Origin: Falsarthrobacter nasiphocae
Lineage (GTDB): Bacteria > Actinomycetota > Actinomycetes > Actinomycetales > Micrococcaceae
NCBI RefSeq assembly: GCF_031456275.1
Contig: NZ_JAVDUI010000001.1
Span: 1,632,965-1,696,964 of the forward strand
Length of the DNA: 64,000 nt
Direction of reading: 5' to 3'
The notes under the pieces were generated by a model. That model saw only the letters and a program-made list of their open reading frames with translations. It was not told the origin of the DNA and searched no databases. How positions within the stretch are numbered: position 1 is the stretch's first letter; every line of letters starts with the position of its first letter. Positions 1 to 12,533 of this stretch are shown in pieces. The translations under genes and the position numbers were made by a program.

Positions 1-128
1 TCCAGTGGACTGTGCCGGCCGATGCTCGGCCCGGCGTCTATCGGTTCCGGTACGAGGGCGCCGCGAGGGACGGCGCCGGACGGATCTCGCCCATCCGCGG
101 GACCTCCAGCCATTTCGTCGTCCGCTAG
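1..128 (+). CDS. Neutral/alkaline ceramidase, C-terminal fragment (5' truncated by window edge)
   Basis: The frame entered at base 3 runs 41 codons to TAG at 126-128. The peptide reads QWTVPADARPGVYRFRY, then ISPIRGTSSHFVVR at the end. This matches the C-terminal immunoglobulin-like domain of neutral ceramidases, which typically ends W-x-IP-D-x-PPG-x-YR-x-R, then G-x-I-x-P-x-TGTS-x-x-F-x-V. The family hydrolyses ceramide to sphingosine and fatty acid and is usually secreted. The catalytic domain lies outside the window, so activity cannot be judged. A GC-rich hairpin follows 33 nt downstream and probably ends this unit before the str operon. The family call rests on about 40 residues. Confidence 0.6.
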   Translation, partial: QWTVPADARPGVYRFRYEGAARDGAGRISPIRGTSSHFVVR

Positions 129-160
129 CGCGTGACGGGAGGGGCAGGCGGAGAGACGAC

Positions 161-194
161 GACGGCGGGGCCGCCGAGTGTGAGCCCCGCCGTC
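161..194 (+). terminator. GC-rich hairpin after the ceramidase fragment
   Basis: Perfect 11-bp stem GACGGCGGGGC/GCCCCGCCGTC with a 12-nt loop. There is no T tract, as is common for terminators in GC-rich actinobacteria. It separates the ceramidase end from the rpsL leader. Confidence 0.5.
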
Positions 195-486
195 CGCCCA
201 TCGCCGCCTGCGTCTCCAGCCGCGGGCAGCGAGGAGGGGTCGATGCGAGCCCGTCGGCCGGTTCGGCGGGATGGCGCGGGTGAGGGACCGCTCGAACTCT
301 GATATCCTTGAACTTGATTGACTTGTGTGGCAGAGGATGAAGGCGGCCGAGTCCGGCAACGGACGGCTAGGACCTGTTTCCGGGTCGCGGGGAACTTGCG
401 CGACAAATGCCACGCTTTCGCACGTCTGGAACCCAGGCCAAAAACCGGCCGGGGACACCTGAACTTACGTCAGAAAGATACTCATA
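195..486 (+). promoter_or_regulatory. Upstream region and leader of the str operon
   Basis: No credible gene was seen here. A TATCCT hexamer at 303-308 is a possible -10 for the rpsL operon, although no good -35 lies 17 nt upstream. It is followed by the direct repeat ACTTG-ATTG-ACTTG (312-325). The remaining leader of roughly 170 nt includes a short GGCC-loop-GGCC hairpin near 437-451. The Shine-Dalgarno before rpsL is weak (AGAAAGA). Promoter placement is inference. Confidence 0.3.
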
Positions 487-858
487 GTGCCTACTATTCA
501 GCAGCTGGTCCGCAAGGGCCGCACGCCGAAGGTCGTCAAGACCAAGGCGCCCGCGCTCAAGGGCAGCCCCATGCGCCGCGGCGTGTGCACCCGTGTTTAC
601 ACGACGACCCCGAAGAAGCCGAACTCGGCTCTCCGCAAGGTCGCTCGCGTTCGCCTCAACGGCGGCATCGAGGTCACCGCGTACATCCCGGGCGTCGGCC
701 ACAACCTCCAGGAGCACTCCATCGTGCTCGTCCGCGGCGGCCGCGTGAAGGACCTCCCCGGTGTTCGCTACAAGATCATCCGCGGCGCGCTTGACACCCA
801 GGGTGTCAAGGACCGTCGCCAGGCACGCAGCCGCTACGGCGCGAAGAAGGTGAAGTAA
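487..858 (+). CDS. rpsL: 30S ribosomal protein S12
   Basis: 123 aa, GTG start, beginning [11 protein letters not shown] as in essentially all bacterial S12. S12 sits at the decoding centre and monitors codon-anticodon pairing. The loops known for streptomycin resistance are visible: [13 protein letters not shown] and the [11 protein letters not shown] region. Both lysines are wild type (K in TPKKPNS and K in [12 protein letters not shown]), so no resistance substitution is apparent. First gene of the str operon. Its TAA overlaps the rpsG ATG by one base (TAATG), implying translational coupling. Confidence 0.98.
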   Translation: MPTIQQLVRKGRTPKVVKTKAPALKGSPMRRGVCTRVYTTTPKKPNSALRKVARVRLNGGIEVTAYIPGVGHNLQEHSIVLVRGGRVKDLPGVRYKIIRGALDTQGVKDRRQARSRYGAKKVK

Positions 859-1328
859 TGCCTCGTAAGGGTCCTGCTCCGAAGCGTCCCCTCGTCAACG
901 ACCCGGTCTACGGATCGCCGCTCGTGACGCAGCTCATCAACAAGGTCCTCGTCGACGGCAAGAAGTCGACGGCCGAGCGCATCGTCTACGGTGCACTCGA
1001 GGGCGTTGCCAACAAGTCCGGCGGCGACGCTGTGGCCATCCTCAAGAAGGCCATGGACAACGTCCGCCCGACCCTCGAGGTCCGCTCCCGTCGCGTCGGC
1101 GGCGCGACCTACCAGGTCCCCGTCGAGGTCAAGCCGGGCCGCGCCACGGCGCTCGCCCTCCGCTGGCTCGTCGGCTACTCGAAGGCTCGCCGCGAGAAGA
1201 CGATGACCGAGCGTCTCATGAACGAGCTGCTCGACGCCTCCAACGGCCTGGGCGCCGCTGTGAAGCGCCGCGAGGACACGCATAAGATGGCCGAGTCCAA
1301 CAAGGCCTTCGCGCACTACCGCTGGTAG
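858..1328 (+). CDS. rpsG: 30S ribosomal protein S7
   Basis: 156 aa, the standard bacterial length, beginning [24 protein letters not shown]7 nucleates assembly of the 16S 3' domain (the 30S head) and contacts E-site tRNA. The conserved stretch [11 protein letters not shown] and the C-terminal AHYRW are present. The ATG overlaps the rpsL stop. An imperfect 15-bp hairpin follows before fusA. Confidence 0.98.
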   Translation: MPRKGPAPKRPLVNDPVYGSPLVTQLINKVLVDGKKSTAERIVYGALEGVANKSGGDAVAILKKAMDNVRPTLEVRSRRVGGATYQVPVEVKPGRATALALRWLVGYSKARREKTMTERLMNELLDASNGLGAAVKRREDTHKMAESNKAFAHYRW

Positions 1329-1334
1329 AGCGCC

Positions 1335-1372
1335 AACCGGCGCTCGCCGCTCTTCCGCGGCGGGCGCCGGTT
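1335..1372 (+). terminator. Intercistronic hairpin between rpsG and fusA (attenuator-like)
   Basis: The arm AACCGGCGCTCGCCG pairs with CGGCGGGCGCCGGTT, with one G-T wobble and an 8-nt loop. It is followed by CCCTTCCCTTCT rather than a T tract. Its place inside the str operon suggests partial termination or mRNA processing that sets the S12/S7 to EF-G/EF-Tu ratio. That role is inference. Confidence 0.5.
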
Positions 1373-1415
1373 CCCTTCCCTTCTCGCTCAACTCGCCTCA
1401 ACCCAGGGAGAAACC

Positions 1416-3530
<2,115 letters not shown>

Positions 3531-3550
3531 TTCTGGACGCCGAGGCGCGA

Positions 3551-3575
3551 GGGGCCGCTCACTCAGAGCGGCCCC
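3551..3575 (+). terminator. Hairpin downstream of fusA
   Basis: Perfect 9-bp stem GGGGCCGCT/AGCGGCCCC with a 7-nt loop and no T tract. It lies upstream of a separate tuf promoter, so it may end or attenuate the str transcript. Confidence 0.5.
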
Positions 3576-3662
3576 CGTGCCCCGGCATTGCCGCCCGGCC
3601 CTGTCTGGGCGGCCTGTGCAGCGATCCTCTCCGGTCACAGCCGCGAGTCCATGGATCGCAAT

Positions 3663-3691
3663 TTCGAGAAAATACCTGCCCCCAGTAGACT
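3663..3691 (+). promoter_or_regulatory. Probable tuf promoter
   Basis: TTCGAG (3663-3668), a 17-nt spacer, then TAGACT (3686-3691). The -10 fits the actinobacterial TAnnnT consensus. Independent transcription of tuf is common because EF-Tu is needed in excess over other str products. The same TAGACT hexamer recurs upstream of secY, the GH3 gene and guaB. Confidence 0.5.
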
Positions 3692-3703
3692 TGAACAAGC
3701 ATC

Positions 3704-3745
3704 AGCCGAGAGACTCGGCTGAATCATTCAGTCTTCTGAATTCAG
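3704..3745 (+). promoter_or_regulatory. Palindromic tuf leader
   Basis: Three consecutive inverted repeats lie in the tuf 5' leader: AGCCGAG-AGA-CTCGGCT (3704-3720), CTGAAT-C-ATTCAG (3719-3731) and CTGAATTCAG (3736-3745). The CTGAAT/ATTCAG halves can pair in more than one combination, so the leader could switch structure. The last palindrome ends 5 nt before the strong Shine-Dalgarno AGGAGGAAC. A regulatory role is inference. Confidence 0.4.
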
Positions 3746-3760
3746 TTCTAGGAGGAACAA

Positions 3761-4951
<1,191 letters not shown>

Positions 4952-4993
4952 TTCATCTGCTAGCGGTCTCGCCCGTCTGACGGGCTAGCGCTC

Positions 4994-5033
4994 AGAGGGC
5001 CCGCTCACCCCATCAGGGGTGGGCGGGCCCTCT
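4994..5033 (+). terminator. Strong terminator after tuf
   Basis: Inverted repeat starting AGAGGGCCCGC, 18 bp with one G-T wobble and the tetraloop ATCA, then TTTG. This ends the str operon before the unrelated membrane protein gene. Confidence 0.85.
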
Positions 5034-5163
5034 TTGTGCGTCTGCGGGCCTGCAGGGAGTGAGCGACGACGGGCCGTTCAGGAGAATCCCAGTGTCCGTA
5101 ACAATTGCCCGCCCACGCGGAAGTACGACGACCTCATGGCTAACGTTGGTGCAAGGAGGTGTC

Positions 5164-8100
5164 ATGAGCGTCGTGCTGGCCTTGCTCGCTTTCCCGTCTG
5201 TTCTCGCAGGACTCGCGTTCTGGGCGGGCTATGCCCTGGGCAAGTCACGGGGGTTCAGAGCCGGCACCCGTGCTGCGAGGGTGACGCATCCGATTCCCGC
5301 CCTCCCCGTACCCGTAATTCCCGCGCCCGGTCCCGCGGCGCCCCGAGGGCTCCAGGCCCCTAGGCCGCAGGCGCATGAGGCGCAGGCTCCCGTGTATGGC
5401 GCAACCCCATCGGCACACCCGCCAGCCCATGTCTCACCCAACGCTCCGCGCGCAAGGATTGAAGCCCGGCACACGGTGCCCATCACGCTCGTGGCGGCCG
5501 CGGTTCTCGTCCTTGCCGCAACAGGCGTCTTCCTCTCCCAGCCATTTGCCGCGACCGCAAAGGCGGCCGTGCTGACAGCGGCGACGGCAGGGTTCTTCGC
5601 GGCAGGTCTCGGCGTCCGGCGCCTGGGGGACACGTTCAGGCCAGTTGCCGTTGCCTGCCTTGGGATCTCCCTTGCGCTCGTGCCACTCATGGGGTGGGGG
5701 CTGCACGCCTGGTGGCTGCATGACGCAGTCCTGGCCTGGGCGCTGGCCTCCGCCGCCGGGGTCGTGCTCTACGTCTGGGCGGCTGCTGCCTTGGACTCGA
5801 TTGTGCTCGGATATCTCGGCCTGCTGGTGCTCGTCTCCTCGTCCCTCTCCATCGGAGCTGTGCTGTCCCGCGGTGTGCTGGTGAGCCTGGGGGGCGTCGT
5901 CGTCCTTTCCGCCCTTGTGACGGCGCTGGTGAGCCGCAAGCCAGAGTGGGTGCCCGGCCCGCTGCGGCGGGCGTTTGCCGGGTTGGGGCCGTGGTTCCTT
6001 CCGGGTGTCAGCGGGGCTGGGGTCGTGGCCTTCGCACGTGGGGGCCTGACGGCGGGGGAGTGGTCGCTCTTGTGCGCCATTCTTGTCGTGGCAGGCGCAG
6101 TGAGGTTTGGCGCAGTGAGGCGGGGCGCTGAGTGGGCGGCGCTTAAGGGAAACCTTGTTCTGCTTCCACTCGCGGTGGGCGCGTGGCTGTGGGGGCTGGA
6201 GGCGTCGTGGCCGGCTGCCCTCGCTGCGGGATCATCCTTCCAGGCGGTGTTGGGCGGCGTGATCATGCCACGGGGGTGGGCCGGAGCCGCTGGCACCGCG
6301 CCCGGTGAAACTGCCGAGGGGAGCGCACGCTTCGCGTCTGGGCCACGTGCCGGCCTGAGGGGTGAGGATGGGGCGGAGTCGCGCGCTGGAGTGTCGGTGT
6401 CTGTGTCGTGGGGGTGGACCGGCGCGGGCGTGAGCGCATGGCTTGGGCTCGGAGGGGCCGCTGCGGTCATGGCGGCCGTGTGGGAACCGCGCAGCGCGTG
6501 GGTCGCGGGCGGAATCGTGGCTGGCACGGCTCTCTTGGTGAGGACGGGGGGAAGGTCAGGGCTTGTCCGCCTGGCGCTCGTCGTTGCCGTGGCATTCCTG
6601 CAGGCCGCCGCGCTCATGCCTCGGGCCGTGCGTGGTTCGGAGCCGGGGTCTGCCCTGGGTCCAGCGCTGCTGGCGGCGAGCCTGATCGCCCTGGGGTGGA
6701 CCGGGCTTGCAAGCGGGCGCCAGGCAGGGTGTCGAGCGGGCTCAGGGGGGACGGTCCGTGCCGATGGAGGTCTCGGGAAGCAGCAAACGTCCGGACCGCC
6801 CGCACACGCTGCGGATCGCGGTCCACGGGGCGTCCCTGGCGTCTGGGCAGGGTGCGCATTGGGGCTGGGTCTTGTCGTCCTGCCGTGGGGTGCCGCGCTC
6901 TCGTGGGGAGGTGGAGGCGCGACTGGCGGCACAGCCGATGCCGCACTGACGCCGGTCCAGTCGGCGGGGCTGCTCTTCTTCGCACTCAGTGTGGTGGCCG
7001 TGGCCCTCGTCGCGTGGAAGGGAGCGGGAAGGAGAGGCGTTGCGGCCTCCTCCCCGTTCGTGGTCTTGGGCCTCACAACCCCCGTCGAGGTTGTCCCAGG
7101 GGCCCACCAGGCGGTGCTTGCCTGCCTCGTGCTGGCCGCCTCCTGGCTGCTGATTCGCTCGAAACGCGTGCCCCTCTGGGTCGACGCCGTGCATGCGCTG
7201 GCTCTTCTGCTGCTCGCCGCGCGTATTGGCATGTCCCTCGAGGCGGACGAGGCCGTCTTCGGCGGCGCCGCGCTGGGCGCCTGGCTCGCGGCCGGAGCGC
7301 TGCGGCTGAAGAATGCGGTTCCTGAGCATGCCCTCGGCACACAACGTGCGCTCCAGGGTGGCGGGCCCTGGGCGCAGATGCTCCTGGCCGGGGCGTATGC
7401 CGTTGTGGGTGTCTCGTGTGCGGTGCTCGCCGTGGCGGGCGGGACCCTGTCAGCCTGGGGCGGGGCACTCGCCACAGGAGCCGCGGCCGCGGCCCTCGTC
7501 ACAAGGCGGGCCGTGCTCTACGGTGTCCACGCCCCAGAACGAGGTGACGCTCACGAGCCGCTCCGCAGCCCGGCAGTGGCCACTGCCTCCTTCATGAGCC
7601 CATCCGGCTCGGCCCGGACTGCATGTGCGCCTCGGGCGGTCGCAGACGCCCTCATCTGGGGCACAGCGGCGGTCGGCCTGCTGGGCATGCTCCTGGCCAT
7701 TGAGGCGGAGCGAGCCGTGACGCCGATGGCCACGTGGGCCATCGCGGCCACAGCCATCGGCGCTGGGATTCACGTCGCAAGCACGCCCTTGCGCTCCGCC
7801 CCGCATTGGATCACGGGTCCGGCTCTCGCGACGAGTGCGGGTGCCGGCACCGGATGGATCACGCACCACCTTCCCCCGACGCTCGGGGCGCCGGCTGTCT
7901 TCCTGCCGATGGTCGGTGTGAGCGTTGCCCTGGCGGGCGTCGCCCTCGTCCTCGGCAGGTCCGGACGGCCAGCCCCTCTGAGGCGGGCAGGCCTTGTCAA
8001 CGGCGCACTCGCCTGGTTGGTCGCACTCGCCGCCGGAGTCGGCCTCCTTCCGGATGGGGTCACCCCTCTAGGACGGGTCTACATGGGTGTGCTCTCGGCG

Positions 8101-9330
8101 CTCACTGCGGCGGCAGCCGTCGTCGTGATCCTCGGGCGTCCTGGATGCCCGGAGGGGGCAGACGGAACGCAGGGCGGGGATGCGGGGGCAGGCGCATGCA
8201 CTCGGAATGAAACCCGCGTGCCCCAGGGATCCGGGCGGGGGCGGGGCCCCTTGCCGGCTGAGGGGCTGGGGCTGACCACTGGGCAGCTGCCTCGCAGGGC
8301 GCTCGAGGCGCTGGGGATGCTCACGGCGGGGCTGCTGGTCTGCGGGGCGCTCACGGACTCGTTCAACGGAGCCGCGCTCGCGCTCTGCGCGGCTGGGTGG
8401 TTCGTGGCGCGCCCCTGCCTTGCGCCCTCCCGGGCCGTCGGGACGGATGCCGCGCATGTTGCTGTAGGGGCGGTCCTCGTGACGTGGGGGCTCGCCACCG
8501 TCGTAGGCCTGGACACGCCCACGAGCCCGGCGCGCTGGGCCGCCTTCCTCGCCATCGCCTCCGGGGTGACGGCCAGCTCCATGCGGCACCCGGCGTGGGG
8601 CAAGGCCGCCAGCCGCCTTGCATCGGGGGCCCTCCTGGCTGCTGCGGGAGTCCTGGCGCTGCTCGACGGGCGACTGGCCGTGTGGCTGGGCGGGTGCGTC
8701 GCACTCCTGGGAGCCGTCGAGGCCTTGCGGCGGGGCGGGGAAGCGCTCGGCTTCGGCCCCAGGGGCCCCTGTGGTCCTGGCTGTGCACCCTCCTCCGCTC
8801 CGTCCGACGCCCGCCCGATCGCAGCCGGGGGTGCCCCGCGTCGCCTGGTCGGGGCCAGAATCCGCGTTCCGGGACTCGTCGTGTGGGGGGCCCGCGCGAG
8901 CATCGTGCTCGCGGCGTTTCACAGGCTGGACGTGACGGACGGCGACGCATGGCTGAGGGCCGACCTTCTGGCCGCAGGCACGCTGCTCATGGGTCTCTCG
9001 CTTCTGCCCGAGGCGAGGCAATACCCGGTGGCTGAGCGCGCCCTGCACTGGGCGGCGGCGGGCCTCTGGGTTCTCGTGGCCCTGGTCCCCCTGACGGGCG
9101 AGCCCGCACTCCGGGCGGCGCAACTTGCCTCATTTGCGGCACTTGTCGCGCTCGGGGCGCTGAGAAAGCGAGTCGAGCTCTCCGCCGTCGGTCTTGCGGG
9201 CCTGATCTTCGCCGTGCTGAGGTTCGCCGCGGGGGCCACGATGGCCACTCTGCTCGGCCTCGCGGCCGGGCTCTTCATCCTCGCGGTGTGGAAACTCCGC
9301 CGCGGCAGTCGCGGGGCCAAGGGAGAATGA
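5164..9330 (+). CDS. Very large polytopic membrane protein of unknown function (SCO7613-like?)
   Basis: About 1388 aa. I chose ATG at 5164 because AGGAGG ends 4-5 nt before it; the in-frame GTG at 5059 has no ribosome site. The N-terminus MSVVLALLAFPSVLAGLAFW is a membrane anchor, followed by a Pro/Ala-rich cytosolic-like stretch (about residues 30-100). The rest is mostly back-to-back hydrophobic segments, probably more than 30, broken by Gly/Ala/Arg-rich loops (about 390-440 and 520-560). I see no catalytic motif, Walker motif or cysteine cluster. The architecture resembles the large actinobacterial membrane proteins related to Streptomyces SCO7613, but this is recollection, not a search result. 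It stands alone between the tuf terminator and the S10 leader, with base composition like its neighbours. Confidence 0.7.
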   Translation: MSVVLALLAFPSVLAGLAFWAGYALGKSRGFRAGTRAARVTHPIPALPVPVIPAPGPAAPRGLQAPRPQAHEAQAPVYGATPSAHPPAHVSPNAPRARIEARHTVPITLVAAAVLVLAATGVFLSQPFAATAKAAVLTAATAGFFAAGLGVRRLGDTFRPVAVACLGISLALVPLMGWGLHAWWLHDAVLAWALASAAGVVLYVWAAAALDSIVLGYLGLLVLVSSSLSIGAVLSRGVLVSLGGVVVLSALVTALVSRKPEWVPGPLRRAFAGLGPWFLPGVSGAGVVAFARGGLTAGEWSLLCAILVVAGAVRFGAVRRGAEWAALKGNLVLLPLAVGAWLWGLEASWPAALAAGSSFQAVLGGVIMPRGWAGAAGTAPGETAEGSARFASGPRAGLRGEDGAESRAGVSVSVSWGWTGAGVSAWLGLGGAAAVMAAVWEPRSAWVAGGIVAGTALLVRTGGRSGLVRLALVVAVAFLQAAALMPRAVRGSEPGSALGPALLAASLIALGWTGLASGRQAGCRAGSGGTVRADGGLGKQQTSGPPAHAADRGPRGVPGVWAGCALGLGLVVLPWGAALSWGGGGATGGTADAALTPVQSAGLLFFALSVVAVALVAWKGAGRRGVAASSPFVVLGLTTPVEVVPGAHQAVLACLVLAASWLLIRSKRVPLWVDAVHALALLLLAARIGMSLEADEAVFGGAALGAWLAAGALRLKNAVPEHALGTQRALQGGGPWAQMLLAGAYAVVGVSCAVLAVAGGTLSAWGGALATGAAAAALVTRRAVLYGVHAPERGDAHEPLRSPAVATASFMSPSGSARTACAPRAVADALIWGTAAVGLLGMLLAIEAERAVTPMATWAIAATAIGAGIHVASTPLRSAPHWITGPALATSAGAGTGWITHHLPPTLGAPAVFLPMVGVSVALAGVALVLGRSGRPAPLRRAGLVNGALAWLVALAAGVGLLPDGVTPLGRVYMGVLSALTAAAAVVVILGRPGCPEGADGTQGGDAGAGACTRNETRVPQGSGRGRGPLPAEGLGLTTGQLPRRALEALGMLTAGLLVCGALTDSFNGAALALCAAGWFVARPCLAPSRAVGTDAAHVAVGAVLVTWGLATVVGLDTPTSPARWAAFLAIASGVTASSMRHPAWGKAASRLASGALLAAAGVLALLDGRLAVWLGGCVALLGAVEALRRGGEALGFGPRGPCGPGCAPSSAPSDARPIAAGGAPRRLVGARIRVPGLVVWGARASIVLAAFHRLDVTDGDAWLRADLLAAGTLLMGLSLLPEARQYPVAERALHWAAAGLWVLVALVPLTGEPALRAAQLASFAALVALGALRKRVELSAVGLAGLIFAVLRFAAGATMATLLGLAAGLFILAVWKLRRGSRGAKGE

Positions 9331-9759
9331 CGCCGCGCCGCCCATGCTCCGGCGCAAAGACCGGAAGGCCGAGACGCGACTGGCGCTAGTTCCGGGATTC
9401 TGCCATACTGGATAAGTTGTGTGCGCACCTTCGTGTGCCCACAGCTCGAGGGCAACCTCGAGCGGCCACTGCCAAAATGCAGGAGCCCGGCCGGGATAAT
9501 GCCCGGCGCGGGGCGCCTGATGCGGCATAAGCACAACGCGCCGACCCTGTAGAAAACATGCGGCGCTGTCCGTTCGAAAGGACGACACGCCCGAGCGCGG
9601 GGTACGGTGTCCGGCGGTCTTGAGGAACCCGCCCGAGCCTGGAGACAGGCAGGGAGGATTCAGGGCCGTTGGAGCGCTGACAGCGAAACCACGGGATGGC
9701 CCGGGGGAGCGTGATGGGCGCATTCATCCAGTGTCAAGAACAGAAAGAGGCACGACGCC
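9331..9759 (+). promoter_or_regulatory. Leader and promoter region of the S10 operon
   Basis: 429 bp without a credible gene. An extended -10 like sequence TGC-CATACT lies at 9401-9409, with a second candidate GATAAG just after it; no clear -35 was seen. The long leader holds GCTCGAG-GGCAAC-CTCGAGC (9444-9463) and other GC-rich stems. A 330-nt structured leader is compatible with autogenous control by a ribosomal protein (L4 does this in E. coli), but I cannot show that here. Confidence 0.4.
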
Positions 9760-10068
9760 ATGGCGGGACAGAAGATCCGCATCCGGCTGAAGTCGTATGA
9801 CCACGAGGTCATTGACGTTTCGGCCCGGAAGATCGTTGAGACGGTCACGCGTGCAGGCGCAACGGTTGTGGGACCGGTTCCCCTTCCGACGGAGAAGAAC
9901 GTGTACTGCGTTATCCGTTCGCCGCACAAGTACAAGGACAGCCGCGAACACTTTGAGATGCGCACGCACAAGCGCCTCATCGACATCGTGGACCCGACGC
10001 CCAAGGCAGTCGATTCGCTCATGCGTCTCGACCTCCCCGCGGACGTCAACATCGAGATCAAGCTGTAG
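9760..10068 (+). CDS. rpsJ: 30S ribosomal protein S10 (NusE)
   Basis: 102 aa, standard length, [20 protein letters not shown]10 is part of the 30S head and, as NusE, links RNA polymerase-bound NusG to ribosomes and antitermination. The conserved [35 protein letters not shown] region is intact. First gene of the S10 operon. rplC follows 11 nt later. Confidence 0.98.
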   Translation: MAGQKIRIRLKSYDHEVIDVSARKIVETVTRAGATVVGPVPLPTEKNVYCVIRSPHKYKDSREHFEMRTHKRLIDIVDPTPKAVDSLMRLDLPADVNIEIKL

Positions 10069-10079
10069 GAGGATCGGAT

Positions 10080-10733
10080 ATGTCGACCACTCAGCGCACT
10101 TTCAAGGGCCTGCTCGGCGTCAAGCTTGGCATGACCCAGGTTTGGGATGCGGACAACCGCCTCATCCCCGTCACCGTCGTCCAGGCGGACACCAACGTCG
10201 TGACCCAGCTCCGCGCCGACGAGGCCGAGGGCTACACCTCCGTGCAGATCGGCTACGGCCAGATCGACCCGCGCAAGGTCACCAAGCCCCTCGCGGGCCA
10301 CTTCGAGAAGGCCGGCGTCACGCCGCGCCGTCACCTCGTCGAGCTTCGCACGGCTGACGCCGGCGAGTACACGCTCGGCCAGGAGCTCAACGTCGACCTC
10401 TTCGAGGCCGGCCAGAAGGTGGACGTCGTCGGAAAGACCAAGGGCAAGGGCTTCGCAGGCGTCATGAAGCGTCACGGCTTCTCCGGCGTCGGCGCTTCGC
10501 ACGGTGCTCACAAGAACCACCGCAAGCCGGGCTCGATCGGTGGCGCCTCGACGCCGTCGCGCGTCTTCAAGGGCCTCCGCATGGCAGGCCGCATGGGCGC
10601 CGTCCGTCACACGACGCAGAATCTCACGATTCACGCCGTTGACGCCGAGAAGAACCTGCTGCTCATCAAGGGCGCCCTCCCGGGTGCTCGCGGCTCGGTC
10701 GTCCTCGTCCGTTCCGCTGTGAAGGGAGCATAA
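10080..10733 (+). CDS. rplC: 50S ribosomal protein L3
   Basis: 217 aa, ATG preceded by AGGAGGATCGGAT. L3 binds the 23S 3' end early in assembly and its loop approaches the peptidyl transferase centre. The signature [11 protein letters not shown] and the motif [17 protein letters not shown] are present; the Gln/His stretch that PrmB methylates in some bacteria is not clearly recognisable here. Continuous with rpsJ and rplD. Confidence 0.98.
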   Translation: MSTTQRTFKGLLGVKLGMTQVWDADNRLIPVTVVQADTNVVTQLRADEAEGYTSVQIGYGQIDPRKVTKPLAGHFEKAGVTPRRHLVELRTADAGEYTLGQELNVDLFEAGQKVDVVGKTKGKGFAGVMKRHGFSGVGASHGAHKNHRKPGSIGGASTPSRVFKGLRMAGRMGAVRHTTQNLTIHAVDAEKNLLLIKGALPGARGSVVLVRSAVKGA

Positions 10734-10737
10734 GGAA

Positions 10738-11352
10738 ATGGCTACTGTCAAGGTTGATCTCCCCGCAGAGATCTTCGACGTTCAGACGAACGTCCCGCTT
10801 CTGCACCAGGTCGTCGTCGCCCAGCTCGCCGCCGCGCGCCAGGGCACGCACAAGACCAAGACCCGTGCTGAGGTCTCCGGCGCAGGCCGCAAGCCGTTCA
10901 AGCAGAAGGGCACCGGCCGGGCTCGTCAGGGCTCCATCCGCGCCCCGCACATGACCGGTGGTGGCATTGTCCACGGGCCGACGCCGCGCAACTACGCGCA
11001 GCGCACGCCCAAGAAGATGATTGCCGCGGCTCTCCGCGGCGCGCTCTCGGATCGTGCCCGTCACGACCGCGTGCACGTCGTCGACTCCATCGTCGCCGGT
11101 GACACCCCGAGCACGAAGGGCGCGCTTGCTGCCCTCCGCGAGCTCACGGGCCGCCGCAACGTGCTCGTCGTCATCGAGCGCTCGAACGATGTCGCCGCGC
11201 TGTCGGTTCGCAACCTCGAGAACGTCCACTGCCTCTACGTGGACCAGCTCAACACGTACGACGTGCTTGTGGCCGACGACGTGGTCTTCACCCAGGCGGC
11301 TTACGAGGCATTCGTCGCCGCTAAGACTGCCGCGAAGGAGGCCGCCAAGTGA
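10738..11352 (+). CDS. rplD: 50S ribosomal protein L4
   Basis: 204 aa, ATG after AAGGA. L4 has a globular domain and a long loop lining the exit tunnel, visible as [25 protein letters not shown]. In enterobacteria L4 also represses its own S10 operon. The C-terminal tail is Ala/Lys-rich ([11 protein letters not shown]). Its stop overlaps the rplW GTG by 4 nt (GTGA). Confidence 0.98.
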   Translation: MATVKVDLPAEIFDVQTNVPLLHQVVVAQLAAARQGTHKTKTRAEVSGAGRKPFKQKGTGRARQGSIRAPHMTGGGIVHGPTPRNYAQRTPKKMIAAALRGALSDRARHDRVHVVDSIVAGDTPSTKGALAALRELTGRRNVLVVIERSNDVAALSVRNLENVHCLYVDQLNTYDVLVADDVVFTQAAYEAFVAAKTAAKEAAK

Positions 11353-11654
11353 GCGCGCTCAACAAGACTCCGCACGACGTGATCATTGCTCCCGTCGTCT
11401 CTGAGAAGAGCTACGGGGCTATCGACGAGGGACGCTACACCTTCCTCGTCGACCCGCGCTCGAACAAGGCCGAGATCAAGGTGGCGGTGGAGCAGATCTT
11501 CTCCGTCAACGTTGACTCGGTGAACACCATCAACCGGGCGGGCAAGCGCAAGCGCACCCGTTTCGGCTGGGGCTCCCGCAAGGCGACGAAGCGTGCGATC
11601 GTGACGCTTCGCGATGGGGAGTCCATTGACATCTTCGGCGGTCCGCTTTCCTAA
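11349..11654 (+). CDS. rplW: 50S ribosomal protein L23
   Basis: 101 aa, GTG start overlapping rplD. L23 sits at the tunnel exit and is the docking site for trigger factor, SRP and SecYEG. Features: [21 protein letters not shown] at the N-terminus and the long loop [25 protein letters not shown]. Confidence 0.98.
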   Translation: MSALNKTPHDVIIAPVVSEKSYGAIDEGRYTFLVDPRSNKAEIKVAVEQIFSVNVDSVNTINRAGKRKRTRFGWGSRKATKRAIVTLRDGESIDIFGGPLS

Positions 11655-11684
11655 GCGGAGACCACTTTAACGAGGAAACTAACT

Positions 11685-12521
11685 ATGGCAATCCGCAAGT
11701 ACAAGCCGACTACGCCGGGCCGTCGTGGCTCGTCCGTAGCCGACTTCGCAGAAATCACCCGGTCGACGCCGGAGAAGTCGCTCGTGCGTCCGCTCCCCAA
11801 GACCGGTGGCCGCAACAACAGCGGCAAGATCACGACTCGTCACAAGGGTGGTGGCCACAAGCGCCAGTACCGCCTCATTGACTTCCGTCGCGCAGACAAG
11901 GACGGCGTGAACGCCCGCGTGGCTGAGATCGAATACGATCCCAACCGCACGGCCCGCATCGCCCTCCTCCACTACGTGGACGGTGCGAAGCGCTACATCA
12001 TCGCTCCGAACCGCCTGAAGCAGGGTGACATCGTCGAGGCCGGTCCCAACGCGGACATCAAGCCCGGCAACAACCTCCCGCTCCGGAACATCCCCGTGGG
12101 TACGGTCATCCACTGCGTCGAGCTCCGCCCCGGCGGCGGCGCGAAGATGGCCCGCTCCGCTGGTGCGAGCGTTCAGCTCGTCGCCCGTGAGGGTCGCTAC
12201 GCGCAGCTTCGTCTCCCGTCCGGTGAAATCCGCAACGTCGACGTCCGCTGCCGCGCGACGGTCGGCGAGGTCGGCAACGCCGAGCAGTCGAACATCAACT
12301 GGGGCAAGGCTGGCCGCATGCGCTGGAAGGGCGTTCGCCCGACCGTCCGCGGTGTCGCCATGAACCCGGTCGACCACCCGCACGGTGGTGGCGAAGGCAA
12401 GACGTCCGGTGGCCGTAACCCGGTCAACCCGAACGGCAAGCCTGAGGGCCGCACGCGCCGCCCGAACAAGGAAAGCGACAAGCTCATTGTGCGTCGCCGT
12501 CGTAACAAGAACAAGCGATAG
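11685..12521 (+). CDS. rplB: 50S ribosomal protein L2
   Basis: 278 aa. L2 bridges the subunits and supports peptidyl transfer. The conserved C-terminal block [24 protein letters not shown] includes the universally conserved His of the peptidyl transferase region. N-terminal [18 protein letters not shown] is typical of actinobacteria. An RBS GAGGAAACTAACT precedes the ATG. Confidence 0.98.
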   Translation: MAIRKYKPTTPGRRGSSVADFAEITRSTPEKSLVRPLPKTGGRNNSGKITTRHKGGGHKRQYRLIDFRRADKDGVNARVAEIEYDPNRTARIALLHYVDGAKRYIIAPNRLKQGDIVEAGPNADIKPGNNLPLRNIPVGTVIHCVELRPGGGAKMARSAGASVQLVAREGRYAQLRLPSGEIRNVDVRCRATVGEVGNAEQSNINWGKAGRMRWKGVRPTVRGVAMNPVDHPHGGGEGKTSGGRNPVNPNGKPEGRTRRPNKESDKLIVRRRRNKNKR

Positions 12522-12533
12522 GAGCCTGGAGAC

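Noticed and set aside
5059-5163. Upstream in-frame GTG start for the giant membrane protein
   Set aside because: No Shine-Dalgarno, lies just after the tuf terminator, and adds a non-hydrophobic stretch; ATG 5164 has AGGAGG at good spacing.
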